Shown: one piece after another, positions 25,075 to 34,382 of the stretch
Layout of the letters: every line of letters begins with the position of its first letter
Position numbering within the stretch: the stretch's first letter is position 1
Origin: Sphingomonadales bacterium
GTDB lineage: Bacteria; Pseudomonadota; Alphaproteobacteria; Sphingomonadales; Sphingomonadaceae
Direction of reading: 5' to 3'
Length of the DNA: 64,000 bases
Assembly (NCBI GenBank): GCA_017309275.1
Contig: JAFKLT010000036.1
Coordinates: forward strand, 62,001 to 126,000
The notes under the pieces: model-generated
The model's input: the letters and a program-made list of their open reading frames with translations, nothing else
Told to the model about the DNA's origin: nothing
The model's database searches: none
Program-made: the position numbers and the translations under genes

Positions 25075-27012
25075 ATGCGAGGGATCTCTTTCAGCCGCCT
25101 GCGGGCTGGCACCTCGAAGCTAATTCGCGACCAGCGCGGCAACGCCATGATGTTGACCGCGGCCGCAATCGTGCCTGTGCTGGGCATGGTCGGTTCGGGC
25201 GTCGATATCGGCCGCGCCTATATGGCGCAGCTTCGCTTGCAGCAGGCGTGCGACGCCGGCGTTCTCGCCGGCCGCCGTTCCATGGCGGCGGGAACCTATA
25301 CCGCGACCGCAAAGGCAGAAGCGAACAAGATGTTCGGCTTCAACTTCCCCGACGGCACCTATGACAGCAGCCGGACCCAGTTCACGTCGCAGGGCCAGGG
25401 CACCGCGAACGTCGTGGGCACCGCGAGGACGCACCTTCCCACGACGGTGATGCGCATCTTCGGCAAGACCGGATTCGAGCTGTCGGTGAACTGCACCGCG
25501 AAGCTGGAAATCTCGAACGCCGACATCATGCTGGTCCTCGACGTCACGGGCTCGATGGACACGATCAACTCGGGCGATTCGGTGTCGCGCATCGAGGCGC
25601 TGCGGAATGCGTCGATCTCTTTCTTCGATACGCTGACCAACGCCGACCTTGGCGACGGTCGCCTGCGCTTTGGCGTCGTACCCTACAGCGGCACCGTCAA
25701 TGTCGGCGCGATCCTGAACACCGCCAACCCCGCGTGGATTTCCGACACCGCGACGATTCCCTCGCGCACGCCTTATTGGAAGACGGTGTGGGGCACGGGA
25801 ACGACCAGCAACGGTACCGCGACGAACGGCACCAACAGCTATGGCACGTGGGGCAGCTGGGCCGACTTCAGCTCGACCCAGGCGAACTGCAAGACGCCCA
25901 ACCAGGCCGCGGCGACCACGCCCGCCAAGTCGGGCAGCACCTATTCGACGCAGACCGCGCAATATGTCGACGGCAGCGGCAACCAGATCACCAAGACCGA
26001 CGTCAAGCAGGACTACACCTACAAGGAAAACCAGTATCAGTGGATCACGACGAGCGGCGGCAAATGCCAGCGCCGCCAGCGTACGGTCACCTATACTGAG
26101 ACGACGCCGCAGACGCTGACGCAGCCGCCGGTGAAGCAGTTCGATTATTTCCAATATGAGAACCGCAGCCTCAACGTCGCCGCGGGCAAGGGTGGCGGCT
26201 CGCTGACCTTCGATACCGGTACCAAGGGCGTCAACGAAACCTGGAACTGGGCCGGCTGCATTATCGAGCGCCAGACGAAGCCGTTCAACTCGACGACGAC
26301 GGCGCCGTCCGACGCCTATGACATGAACATCGACATGGTCCCGACGTCCGATCCCGCGACGCAGTGGCAGATGTTCCTGTCGGACTTTGCGTACAGCCGC
26401 AGCGGTATCGCCGCGACGACGTCGACGAGCACGTCGAACGTCAACAGCTTTGCCGACAATGCCGCGGGTGGTTCGGATATCGCCGCATGCCCGCCGGCCG
26501 CGATGAAGCTGACGACGATGACCAAGAATGATCGCAGCACCTTCGTCAACTATATCGGCTTGCTGCGTGCACAGGGCTATACCTATCACGACGCCGGCAT
26601 GGTCTGGGGTGCGCGGCTGCTGTCGCCGACGGGCCTGTTCAAGAGCGAGAATGAAACCGCGCCGAACAACCGGCCGATCAGCCGTCACATCATCTTCATG
26701 ACCGACGGTGAACCGACGGCGCCGCGCTCGAACTTCTCGTTCCAGAGCCAGGAGCAGTCGACCGGGCGCATCGGCGCGACCAGCGACACCGACGCGGTCA
26801 ACCGCCACGTCAATCGCTTCCTGCAACTGTGCGAACAGGTGAAGGGCAAGAATATCACCATCTGGGTGGTCGGATTCGGCGTGAACCTCACGACCCCGCT
26901 CAAGACCTGCGCGACCGCGGACAAGGCCTATCAGGCCGCCAACGCCGCGCAGCTCAACGCCAACTTCCAGGCGATCGCGCAGCAGATCTCGAAGCTGAGG
27001 CTGTCGCAATGA
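25075..27012 (+). CDS. TadG-like pilus/secretion protein with von Willebrand factor A domain
   Basis: A 645-residue protein with a basic N terminus and one membrane helix containing the TadE/G-like pattern RDQRGNAMMLTAAAIVPVLG MVGSGVDIGRAYMAQLRLQQACDAGVLAGRRS (about residues 18-70). A vWA domain follows: the MIDAS motif DVTGSMD begins at residue 156, and a second vWA half near residue 540 has HIIFMTDGEPT. A long Thr/Ser/Asn-rich insertion (about 235-400) lies between them. Such proteins are envelope components of Tad/Flp systems. It begins a three-gene operon with two TadE-like genes, joined by ATGA overlaps. Confidence 0.88.
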   Translation: MRGISFSRLRAGTSKLIRDQRGNAMMLTAAAIVPVLGMVGSGVDIGRAYMAQLRLQQACDAGVLAGRRSMAAGTYTATAKAEANKMFGFNFPDGTYDSSRTQFTSQGQGTANVVGTARTHLPTTVMRIFGKTGFELSVNCTAKLEISNADIMLVLDVTGSMDTINSGDSVSRIEALRNASISFFDTLTNADLGDGRLRFGVVPYSGTVNVGAILNTANPAWISDTATIPSRTPYWKTVWGTGTTSNGTATNGTNSYGTWGSWADFSSTQANCKTPNQAAATTPAKSGSTYSTQTAQYVDGSGNQITKTDVKQDYTYKENQYQWITTSGGKCQRRQRTVTYTETTPQTLTQPPVKQFDYFQYENRSLNVAAGKGGGSLTFDTGTKGVNETWNWAGCIIERQTKPFNSTTTAPSDAYDMNIDMVPTSDPATQWQMFLSDFAYSRSGIAATTSTSTSNVNSFADNAAGGSDIAACPPAAMKLTTMTKNDRSTFVNYIGLLRAQGYTYHDAGMVWGARLLSPTGLFKSENETAPNNRPISRHIIFMTDGEPTAPRSNFSFQSQEQSTGRIGATSDTDAVNRHVNRFLQLCEQVKGKNITIWVVGFGVNLTTPLKTCATADKAYQAANAAQLNANFQAIAQQISKLRLSQ

Positions 27013-27605
27013 TCCGGCGTCTGGCCTCGCTTCGGAAGCTTCGTCGCGACAATCGCGCGACCGCGATCCTGGAATTCGCATTGACGGCGCCGGTCTTCCT
27101 GCTGCTGATCATGGGGATCTTCGACTATTGCTGGCAGATGTATGCCCAGCAGGTGCTGCAGGGCGCGGTCAGCCAGTCGGCGCGTTCGTCGACGCTGGAA
27201 GGTTATGTGAGCGATCCGTCGGGGCTGGATGCCAAGGTCCGCTCGCAGGTGCTGAAGGTATTCAAGAACGCCGACGTCCATTTCTCGCGCAAGGCTTATG
27301 AAAGCTTCAGCGAGGTGAGCAATCCGGAAACCTTCGACGACCGCAACGGCAATGGCGTCCGCGATCCGGGCGAATGTTTCGAGGACGTCAACAACAACGG
27401 GACGCTCGACAACGACCGCGGGTCGACGGGTAACGGCAGCGCGGACGACGTCGTCCTCTATACCGCGTCGATGAAGTTCAAGCGCGTCCTGCCGGTCTGG
27501 CGCGTTCTCGGCATGCCGCAGGAAACGACATTGTCGTCGAGCACGATCCTGCGCAACCAGCCGTACAGCGCCAACACATCGACCAAACGGGTGATTTGCA
27601 CATGA
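27009..27605 (+). CDS. TadE-like pilus assembly protein with calcium-loop-like motifs
   Basis: A 198-residue protein: basic N terminus, then the TadE signature helix DNRATAILEFALTAPVFLLL IMGIFDYCWQMYAQQVLQGAV (about residues 14-55) and a periplasmic domain. Residues 110-138 hold two adjacent loops of the form DxNxNGxxD (D111-D119 and D126-D134), the pattern of EF-hand-like or dockerin-like calcium sites. TadE-like proteins are pseudopilins needed for Flp pilus biogenesis. The start ATG at 27009 overlaps the TadG stop by four bases, and its own stop overlaps the next start in the same way. Confidence 0.88.
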   Translation: MIRRLASLRKLRRDNRATAILEFALTAPVFLLLIMGIFDYCWQMYAQQVLQGAVSQSARSSTLEGYVSDPSGLDAKVRSQVLKVFKNADVHFSRKAYESFSEVSNPETFDDRNGNGVRDPGECFEDVNNNGTLDNDRGSTGNGSADDVVLYTASMKFKRVLPVWRVLGMPQETTLSSSTILRNQPYSANTSTKRVICT

Positions 27606-28288
27606 CCCAGATATTCCGCCCCCGGCTTCCGCGCCCGATGAGCGGCGCCGCGCGCCGTGTCGCCCGCCGCCTGCGCCTCGACAAGCGCGCGACGGTCATG
27701 ATCGAAATGGCCTTTTGCATCCCGCTGATCGTGCTGATCGGCTTCGGTGGCCTCGAAATGGCCAACCTGACGCTGGTTACGACGCGGATCAGCCAGATCG
27801 GCCTGGGCGCCGCCGACAATGCGTCGCGTATCGCGGTCGGCAGCAACCTGTCGCTGCCGCGCGTGCGCGAACTCGACATCAACGATGTCTTTGCCGGCGT
27901 TGAAAAGCAGGCGAAAGGCCTCGATTTCAAGAAGCACGGCCGCATCATCCTTTCGAGCCTCGAACGGAATACCGACGGCGGGCAGACCATCAAATGGCAG
28001 CGCTGCTATGGCGATCTCAACGTCAAGTCGGCCTATGGCCAGGAAGGCAAGGGTGCGACCGGCACCGGCTTTGCCGGCATGGGCAAGGCGGGCGCGGAGA
28101 TGAAGGCGACCGACGGCACGGCGATCATGTTCGTCGAAATTACGTATAAATATCAGCCGCTCGCCTATGGCAACTGGCTCGGTCCGCGGACGCTCCGTTC
28201 GGAGGCCGCGTTCAATATTCGCGAAGGACGCGACCTGTCGCAGGTCTATAATCCCTCGCCGGCCGTGACCAAGGCCGCCTGTACCTGA
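27602..28288 (+). CDS. TadE-like pilus assembly protein
   Basis: A 228-residue protein with an unusually long basic N terminus (about 30 residues) and the TadE-type helix KRATVMIEMAFCIPLIVLIG FGGLEMANLTLVTTRISQIG (about residues 29-68), where Glu at the fifth position after the cleavage-like site is conserved in pseudopilins. The periplasmic part has a single cysteine-containing region (KWQRCYGDL) and a C-terminal cysteine (KAACT). It is the third gene of the TadG-TadE-TadE operon. None of the other tad genes (tadA, tadB, tadC, rcpA, cpaB) are nearby, so the rest of the machine must be encoded elsewhere. Confidence 0.85.
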   Translation: MTQIFRPRLPRPMSGAARRVARRLRLDKRATVMIEMAFCIPLIVLIGFGGLEMANLTLVTTRISQIGLGAADNASRIAVGSNLSLPRVRELDINDVFAGVEKQAKGLDFKKHGRIILSSLERNTDGGQTIKWQRCYGDLNVKSAYGQEGKGATGTGFAGMGKAGAEMKATDGTAIMFVEITYKYQPLAYGNWLGPRTLRSEAAFNIREGRDLSQVYNPSPAVTKAACT

Positions 28289-28369
28289 CGGCCGGGGAGG
28301 CCGCATAGCGGCTGCCGCTTCCACAAGGGCATTTATCGCGGGCGCGCGGGCTGCTATCGCCCGCGACCG

Positions 28370-29278
28370 ATGACCGCAACGCATCCTCCCGACAGCCAGC
28401 TCCAGGGCTTCCTGGCCTTCCTGCCCGCGGGCGCGCGGCCCTATGCGCTGCTGGCGCGTTTCGATCGCCCGATCGGCTGGTGGCTGCTCTATTGGCCGTG
28501 CGCGTTCGGGCTTGCGCTTGGCGGCGGGGCTGCGAGTCATTGGCCGCTTTTCCTGTGGCTGCTCGTCGGCGCGATCGCGATGCGCGGCGCCGGCTGCGTC
28601 TATAACGACATCGTCGATCGCGACCTTGACGTTCAGGTGGCGCGTACCGCCTCGCGCCCCGTCGCGAGCGGCGCGGTTTCGGTGCGGAACGCGCTGCTGT
28701 GGACCGTGCTGCTGTCGCTGATCGGACTGCTCGTGCTGATCCAGCTGCCATGGCGGGCCCAGATCGTCGCGCTCGCCAGCCTGTTTCTGGTCGCTGCCTA
28801 TCCCTTCATGAAACGGATCACCTGGTGGCCGCAGGCGTGGCTTGGCCTGGTGTTCAGCTGGGGTGCGCTGGTCGCGTGGGTCGCGGTCGGCGGCATCGAC
28901 GGCTGGGCGCTGCCGCTGCTTTATGCCGGATGCATCGCGTGGGTCATCGGGTACGACACCATCTATGCGCTGCAGGATATCGAGGATGACGCGCTGGTCG
29001 GCGTGAAGTCGAGCGCGCGCGCGATGGGTGCGCATGTGAAGAGTGGTGTCGGTTTCTGCTATGCGACTGCGCTTGGTTGTTGGGGGGGCGCGCTGTGGCT
29101 TGTGCGGCCCGACCCGCTGGTGTTCGTCGCGCTGCTGCCCGCGCTGCTGCACCTGACCGGGCAGGTAGTGACGCTCGACCCGGCGAATGGTGCCGACGCG
29201 CTCGCCAAGTTTCGCAGCAACCGCTTTGCCGGGCTGCTGATCTTCGCGGCGATGCTGGTCGTGGGCAGCGCCCCCTGA
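28370..29278 (+). CDS. ubiA: 4-hydroxybenzoate polyprenyltransferase
   Basis: A 302-residue integral membrane prenyltransferase of ubiquinone synthesis that joins a polyprenyl chain to 4-hydroxybenzoate. Both Asp-rich motifs are present: NDIVDRDLD near residue 80 and YALQDIEDD near residue 200, which bind the diphosphate through magnesium, with GWWLLYWPCAFGLAL and RTASRPVASGAVS also typical. About eight or nine membrane helices. It ends directly at the last base of the convergent smc gene, with no gap. Confidence 0.94.
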   Translation: MTATHPPDSQLQGFLAFLPAGARPYALLARFDRPIGWWLLYWPCAFGLALGGGAASHWPLFLWLLVGAIAMRGAGCVYNDIVDRDLDVQVARTASRPVASGAVSVRNALLWTVLLSLIGLLVLIQLPWRAQIVALASLFLVAAYPFMKRITWWPQAWLGLVFSWGALVAWVAVGGIDGWALPLLYAGCIAWVIGYDTIYALQDIEDDALVGVKSSARAMGAHVKSGVGFCYATALGCWGGALWLVRPDPLVFVALLPALLHLTGQVVTLDPANGADALAKFRSNRFAGLLIFAAMLVVGSAP

Positions 29279-32200
29279 CTATTCGGCGGCGAGCAACTCT
29301 TCGGCGCCGCCCAGGTCGACGGAGACGAGCCGGCTGATCCCCTTTTCGATCATTGTCACGCCGAACAAGCGGTGCATGCGCGCCATCGTCACCGCATTGT
29401 GGGTGACGATCAGATAGCGTGTATTGGTCTCGCGCGTCATGCGGTCGAGCAGGTCACAGAACCGCTCGATATTCGCATCGTCGAGCGGGGCGTCAACTTC
29501 GTCGAGAACGCAGATGGGTGCGGGGTTGGTCAGAAACAGGCCAAAGATCAGCGCGACCGCCGTCAGCGCCTGCTCGCCGCCCGAAAGCAGGGTAAGCGTA
29601 CCGAGGCGCTTGCCGGGCGGCTGGGCCATGATCTCCAGCCCGGCCTCGAGCGGGTCGTCCGAATCGACGAGTTCGAGATGCGCCTGGCCGCCGTTGAACA
29701 GGGTGGTGAACAGGCGCTGGAAATGCTCGTTCACCGTCTCGAATGCCGCGAGCAGGCGGACGCGGCCCTCGCGATTCAGATTGCCGATCGAGCCGCGAAG
29801 GCGGTGCACCGCCTGCGTCAGTTCCTCGATCTCGGCGGCGTTGCGCTCGCGTTCGGTGTCGAGTTCGGCGAGTTCGTCGGCGGCGACAAGGTTGACCGGG
29901 CCAAGCCGCTCGCGGTCGGCGATCAGCCGATCGTGCTGGGCCGACTCCTGCGCTGCGTCGCCGACGCTGTCTTCTTCGAAGCCGGCCTTTTTGGGGAGCA
30001 GCGGTGGCGGGCATTCGAAGCGCTCGCCCGACAGGCGGCCCATCTCGATGCGGCGCAGCTCGGCATTTTCGGACCGCGCGACCGCGCCGGCGCGGTTTTC
30101 GCGTGCGGCGGCCACGCGCTCGCGGATCGCGGTGAGTGCGGTCTCGGCTTCTCGTAGCGCGGCTTCGGCTTCGCGTTCGCGTGCCTCGGCGGCGCTGACC
30201 TGTTCGCGCAGGCTGGCCTGCTGGGCCTCTGCGGCGCCGCGTTCGGCGGCGAGCTTTTCGGGCAAGTCGGCCAATTTGGCGGCTTCGGCCGCCAGGCTTT
30301 CGGCGCGCTTGTCCATTTCCGTGACACGCCGCGCGGCTTCGCCTGCACGGGCCTTCCAGCTTTTGATCTCCGAACTCACGACCGCTTGCCGCTCGTTCAG
30401 CGTGGCCAGCACGCGGTCGTGTGCGGCGAGGGCGTCGCGCGCTTCACTGGCATCGGTGCGCGCGCGATTGGTGGCGGCTTCCTCCGCGTCGAGCGCCGCC
30501 CGAGCGATGCTGTCGTCGGGCAAGGCCGCAAGCGCGGCTTCCTGCGCGGCCAGTGCATCGGCCGCTTCCTTTGCGGCGTCGGCGATCTCGGCAAGGCGGC
30601 GGTTGAAGAGTGCGGCGGCGTCGCGATGACGGTCGAGCGCCGCCTGCGCCTGGTCGGCGGCGCGCAGCGCGGTGCGGCGGGCTTCGTCCGCCTGCGCGAG
30701 GCCCTTCCGTGCGGCCGCTGCCGCCTCGGTCACTTCGGCCGCCCTTGTGGCTCCGGCATCGCGTCGGTCGCGAAGTTCCTGCACCCCCAGTTCGACCTGG
30801 GGACGCTGGCTGGCGAGCGCATCGAGGCGGTTCTGCCGTTGCAGCCGTTCGGTCGCCGTGGCTCCGTCGCCGCGCGTGACGAAACCGTCCCAGCGCCGCA
30901 TCACGCCATCGGTGGTGACAAGCCGCTGACCGACGGTGAGGGGCTGGCCGGCGTCGGTGTCGGCGACCGCGATCTGCGCGAGACGGCGTGCGAGCGCCGG
31001 CGGGGCATCGACGAAATCGGCGAGCGCTTGCGTGCCGGGGGGAAGGGCGGGGTCGTCCTTGCCCTTGTCGGCGCCGCCCCAGCTACGCGCGGCGCCCCTG
31101 TCGGTGCCGGCATCCAGATCGTCGCCGAGTGCAGCCGCCAGCGCCGCCTCATATCCCGGCGTCACTCGAAGCTTGTCGAGAACCCGGTCTTCATCACTTC
31201 GTGCGGCGGCCAGTGCGCGTTCGAGTGTTGACGCTTCGCCATCGAGCGCGGCCAGCGCGGCGCGGGCCTCGGCGAGCCCGGCCTCGATTGTCGCCAGGTC
31301 GGCGGCGGTCGCTTCGCGGTCGGCCTCGGCATCCTGCAGCGCGCTTTCTGCTCGAGTGATGGCCGCTTCGGCGTTCTCGGCTGCCTTTATGCTGTCAGCA
31401 TGAGCGGCCGCGAGTGCGGCGCTGTCGCCGAGCGCGGCGATTTCGGCGTCGACGCGCGCCTTGTCGTTGGCCACGCGGCGGACCGCGGCTTCGGCGGTAT
31501 CGCGCGCCGATACCGCGATGCGGCGATCGGCGGCTTCGCTTGCGGCCCTGGCGCGCGCCTGCGCGAGTGCGACTTCGGCATCGCGTAGGCGCGTCTGCGC
31601 TGCCTGGTTGGCATCGACCAGCGCCGCCTTGTTCGTATCCTGCGCGGCGATGTCGTGGACCAGGCCCTTGGCCTCGGTGTCGAGCGCGGTGAGCGCGGTG
31701 TGCGCTTCGCGCGCAAATTCGCCTTCACGCGTGCGGTCATCGGCAAGCCGCGCCTGTTGGATGGTCAGATCCTCGAGCCGTTGGCGCGCGGCCCGTTCCT
31801 CGCCCTGCAGGCGGACGAGAGTCGCGGTCGCTTCGGCAAGGGCGTCGCGCCGCGCCTGGGCGTCCGCGCGTGCAGCGCCGACGCGGGTCGCGACCTCGAC
31901 CTGCGCGGCCGAGACGGTTTCGAGTTCGGTTTGCGCGGTTTTCACCGCCGCCTCGGCGGCATCGGCGTCGCGTCGCGCCTGATCGGCCGCGGCCGCTGCG
32001 TCGCGCCAGCGCGCGAAGATCAACCGCCCTTCGGCGATGCGAATGTCTTCGGACAATTTCTTGTACCGCTCGGCCGCGCGCGCCTGACGGCGGAGCGCGT
32101 TGGCGCGAACCTCCATGTCCGCGACGATCTCGGACAGGCGATTGAGGTTCGTCTCGGTCGCGCGCAGCTTTTGCTCGGCGTCCTTGCGACGGACGTGCAG

Positions 32201-32722
32201 GCCGGCGATGCCCGCCGCTTCTTCGAGCATGGCGCGGCGATCGGTCGGCTTGGCGGCGATGACGTTGGCGATCTTGCCTTGGCTCACGAGCGCGGGGCTG
32301 TGCGCGCCGGTCGCCGCATCGGCAAAGATCAGCGCGACGTCCTTTGCGCGCACGTCGCGGCCATTGGCGCGATAGGCCGATCCGGCGCCGCGCTCGATCC
32401 GGCGGATGATTTCCAGCTCATGGCCTTCGCTGGCGTCCGACAGGCCGGCGACGATGCCGCCTTCCGTGTCGCAATGGATCGCGACCTCGGCAAAATCGCG
32501 CGGGGGACGCGACGTCGTTCCCGCGAAGATGACGTCTTCCATCCCGCCGCCGCGCATCGACTTGGGGCTGGATTCGCCCATGACCCAGCGAATCGCTTCC
32601 AGCAAGTTGGACTTGCCGCAGCCATTGGGCCCGACGACGCCTGTAAGCCCGGGTTCAATGCGCAGTTCGGTAGGTTCGACGAAGGATTTGAAACCGGTGA
32701 GGCGCAGCCGTTTTATCTGCAC
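29279..32722 (-). CDS. smc: Chromosome segregation protein SMC
   Basis: A 1147-residue SMC protein. Head N half: FKSFVEPTELRI and Walker A GPNGCGKSN near residue 32; long coiled coils on either side of a hinge (about residues 490-640, including LAAALGDDLDAGTDRGAARSW and DGVMRRWDGFVTRGDG); head C half: signature LSGGEQALTAVALIFGLF and Walker B PICVLDEVDAPLDDAN near residue 1080. SMC with ScpA and ScpB condenses and aligns the chromosome after replication. Start ATG gives the canonical MQIKRLRLTGFKSF. It is followed, on the same strand upstream, by two DsbA-like genes; smc is probably transcribed from the 146-bp region at 32723-32868 or from upstream. Confidence 0.97.
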   Translation of the reverse strand: MQIKRLRLTGFKSFVEPTELRIEPGLTGVVGPNGCGKSNLLEAIRWVMGESSPKSMRGGGMEDVIFAGTTSRPPRDFAEVAIHCDTEGGIVAGLSDASEGHELEIIRRIERGAGSAYRANGRDVRAKDVALIFADAATGAHSPALVSQGKIANVIAAKPTDRRAMLEEAAGIAGLHVRRKDAEQKLRATETNLNRLSEIVADMEVRANALRRQARAAERYKKLSEDIRIAEGRLIFARWRDAAAAADQARRDADAAEAAVKTAQTELETVSAAQVEVATRVGAARADAQARRDALAEATATLVRLQGEERAARQRLEDLTIQQARLADDRTREGEFAREAHTALTALDTEAKGLVHDIAAQDTNKAALVDANQAAQTRLRDAEVALAQARARAASEAADRRIAVSARDTAEAAVRRVANDKARVDAEIAALGDSAALAAAHADSIKAAENAEAAITRAESALQDAEADREATAADLATIEAGLAEARAALAALDGEASTLERALAAARSDEDRVLDKLRVTPGYEAALAAALGDDLDAGTDRGAARSWGGADKGKDDPALPPGTQALADFVDAPPALARRLAQIAVADTDAGQPLTVGQRLVTTDGVMRRWDGFVTRGDGATATERLQRQNRLDALASQRPQVELGVQELRDRRDAGATRAAEVTEAAAAARKGLAQADEARRTALRAADQAQAALDRHRDAAALFNRRLAEIADAAKEAADALAAQEAALAALPDDSIARAALDAEEAATNRARTDASEARDALAAHDRVLATLNERQAVVSSEIKSWKARAGEAARRVTEMDKRAESLAAEAAKLADLPEKLAAERGAAEAQQASLREQVSAAEAREREAEAALREAETALTAIRERVAAARENRAGAVARSENAELRRIEMGRLSGERFECPPPLLPKKAGFEEDSVGDAAQESAQHDRLIADRERLGPVNLVAADELAELDTERERNAAEIEELTQAVHRLRGSIGNLNREGRVRLLAAFETVNEHFQRLFTTLFNGGQAHLELVDSDDPLEAGLEIMAQPPGKRLGTLTLLSGGEQALTAVALIFGLFLTNPAPICVLDEVDAPLDDANIERFCDLLDRMTRETNTRYLIVTHNAVTMARMHRLFGVTMIEKGISRLVSVDLGGAEELLAAE

Positions 32723-32831
32723 GAAACCACCTCGCGCAGTCTAACGAATCGGAGCTGTTGCAACCGTGGTGTCACATATCCCCCTCGCGCCGTCATGCCG
32801 CGCCCCAGGGGGAGTCGCAAGGGGAGTCGTG

Positions 32832-32855
32832 GGGGGGTAGGCTGCCCCACCCCCC
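32832..32855 (-). terminator. GC hairpin between dsbA-like and smc genes
   Basis: Perfect 7-bp stem GGGGGGT/ACCCCCC with a 10-base loop, 13 bp after the stop of the lipoprotein DsbA-like gene. It lacks a T tract; it may reduce read-through into smc. Confidence 0.35.
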
Positions 32856-32868
32856 TGGACGAAAGTGA

Positions 32869-33612
32869 TCAGCGCGCGCCCATCGTACGCAGGCGGTCGC
32901 GCAGCGGACCCCATGCCGCGATGCCTTCGGCAACCTGGCCGTTGATGATGAAGGTCGGCGTGCCCTGGATCGTGTATTTCTCGGCAGCGGCGTTGGTGCC
33001 CTGCTCAAGCTTCGAGATATTGTCGATATTGCCGAGGCAGGTGTTGATCTGGTCGGCGGTGACGCCGCGCGACTGGAAGAAGGTGTCGAGCTTCAGCGCC
33101 TTCGACAGCGCGACGAAGCGCTGTGCGGGGGGCTGTTCCATCGCGACCTTGATCGCCTGCTGGTCACCCGCGTTCGCGAACAATTCTTCCTGCGACGCAA
33201 AGACATTTTCCTGCAGCGGGAAATAGCGATCGACGGGCGCGCAGTGGATGATGGCTGCGGCCGATGCGTCGAGCGGGTCGCGGATGAAATTGCGGACCTC
33301 CAGGCTGACGCGGCCGGTGTCGATGAAGTCGCGCTTGATCTCTTCGTGGCTTTCCTTCGAGAAATCGGCGCAGTGCGAGCAGGTGAGCGACGCGAACTCG
33401 AGGACTTTGATCGGCGCGTCGGGGTTGCCCATGAGATAGCCGCCGTCCGCGGTCTTGCTGACCGTCTGCGACCAGCTCTTGCCCGCCGGCGCCGCGACCT
33501 TGGCGATGGCGTCCTGTTCCTTGCTCTGGTCGGTCTTGCTTTCGCCGCAGCTGGCAAGCGCGAGTGCGCCGAGCGAGGCGAGGAGGAGGGTACGCAGCTT
33601 GGGCTGGGTCAT
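32869..33612 (-). CDS. DsbA-family thiol-disulfide oxidoreductase, predicted lipoprotein
   Basis: A 247-residue protein with a lipoprotein signal (LGALALASC, lipobox cysteine near residue 22) and a thioredoxin-fold DsbA domain: active site LTCSHCADFS (CxxC = CSHC) near residue 80 and the cis-Pro loop GTPTFIINGQ near residue 220. Between them lies the helical insertion. It would be anchored to the periplasmic face of a membrane and oxidise or isomerise exported thiols (BdbD/DsbA-type). A second, non-lipidated paralogue is 39 bp upstream, so the two are probably co-transcribed and may share substrates. Confidence 0.9.
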   Translation of the reverse strand: MTQPKLRTLLLASLGALALASCGESKTDQSKEQDAIAKVAAPAGKSWSQTVSKTADGGYLMGNPDAPIKVLEFASLTCSHCADFSKESHEEIKRDFIDTGRVSLEVRNFIRDPLDASAAAIIHCAPVDRYFPLQENVFASQEELFANAGDQQAIKVAMEQPPAQRFVALSKALKLDTFFQSRGVTADQINTCLGNIDNISKLEQGTNAAAEKYTIQGTPTFIINGQVAEGIAAWGPLRDRLRTMGAR

Positions 33613-33651
33613 GGTCAGGCTTTCTCCGGATGAAATTTCGTTGGCGGGCTT

Positions 33652-34368
33652 TTACGAGGCCTTCAACGCGGCGTCGAGTTTCGTTTTGAGCGCGGGCCAT
33701 GCCGCGACATCGGCGTTGCGGCCGTTGATGAAGAAGGTGGGGGTGCCCTCGACACGATCTGCCTTCAGCGCGATGTTGGTCATGCCGGTGATTTCGGCCT
33801 GCGCGACCTCGCTGTCGAGGCAGGCATTGAGCGTCGCCGCCGTATAGCCGCGCTTCTGCATCAGCGCGAACAGCCCGGTGTCGGCCGCGATCTTGCGCGC
33901 GCGCTGGCTGGCGCTGCCCTGATACCAGCTCGTCTTTTGCGCGTCGCTGGCCTTTACGACCTTGTTCAGCCACTCCGGCTGGGCTGCGAAGATCGCCTGA
34001 TGATTGCCGGCAAAACTATTGATGGTGCCGCAGCGCGCGAGAAGCGCGGCGGTCATGTCGACGGGATCGCGAACCAGGTTGCGATATTCGAAGAGCACCA
34101 GGCCCTTGTCGATATAGAGCGTCTTGAGCGGCACGTTACCGAGCTTGGCGAAGTCGGCGCAGTGGCTGCAGGTATAGCTGAAATATTCGACCAGCTTTAC
34201 CTTCGCATTCGGATTGCCGACGATATGGGCGCCGATCGCGCTGGTGGTGATCGTCGCCGACCAGGGCTTCGCGGGCGTCGCGGCGGCGGTCAGCATGGCC
34301 AGTGCAGAAATCGACAGCGCGGCGACGGCAGTGCGGCGGGACAGGAGTGCGGCACGAATTGCGGACAT
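33652..34368 (-). CDS. DsbA-family thiol-disulfide oxidoreductase, exported
   Basis: A 238-residue paralogue of the neighbouring lipoprotein. The N terminus MSAIRAALLSRRTAVAALSI has paired arginines before a hydrophobic stretch; cleavage near TAAATPA is likely. Active site YTCSHCADFA (CSHC) is near residue 70 and GTPTFFINGRN holds the cis-Pro. Both proteins share VGNPxA, EYRNxxRDP and the CxxC context, indicating a tandem duplication. The start is the ATG at 34368, 14 bp after the DUF721 gene stop; the longer frame upstream is a shadow of that gene. Confidence 0.9.
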   Translation of the reverse strand: MSAIRAALLSRRTAVAALSISALAMLTAAATPAKPWSATITTSAIGAHIVGNPNAKVKLVEYFSYTCSHCADFAKLGNVPLKTLYIDKGLVLFEYRNLVRDPVDMTAALLARCGTINSFAGNHQAIFAAQPEWLNKVVKASDAQKTSWYQGSASQRARKIAADTGLFALMQKRGYTAATLNACLDSEVAQAEITGMTNIALKADRVEGTPTFFINGRNADVAAWPALKTKLDAALKAS

Positions 34369-34382
34369 GGGTAAGCGTCTTC

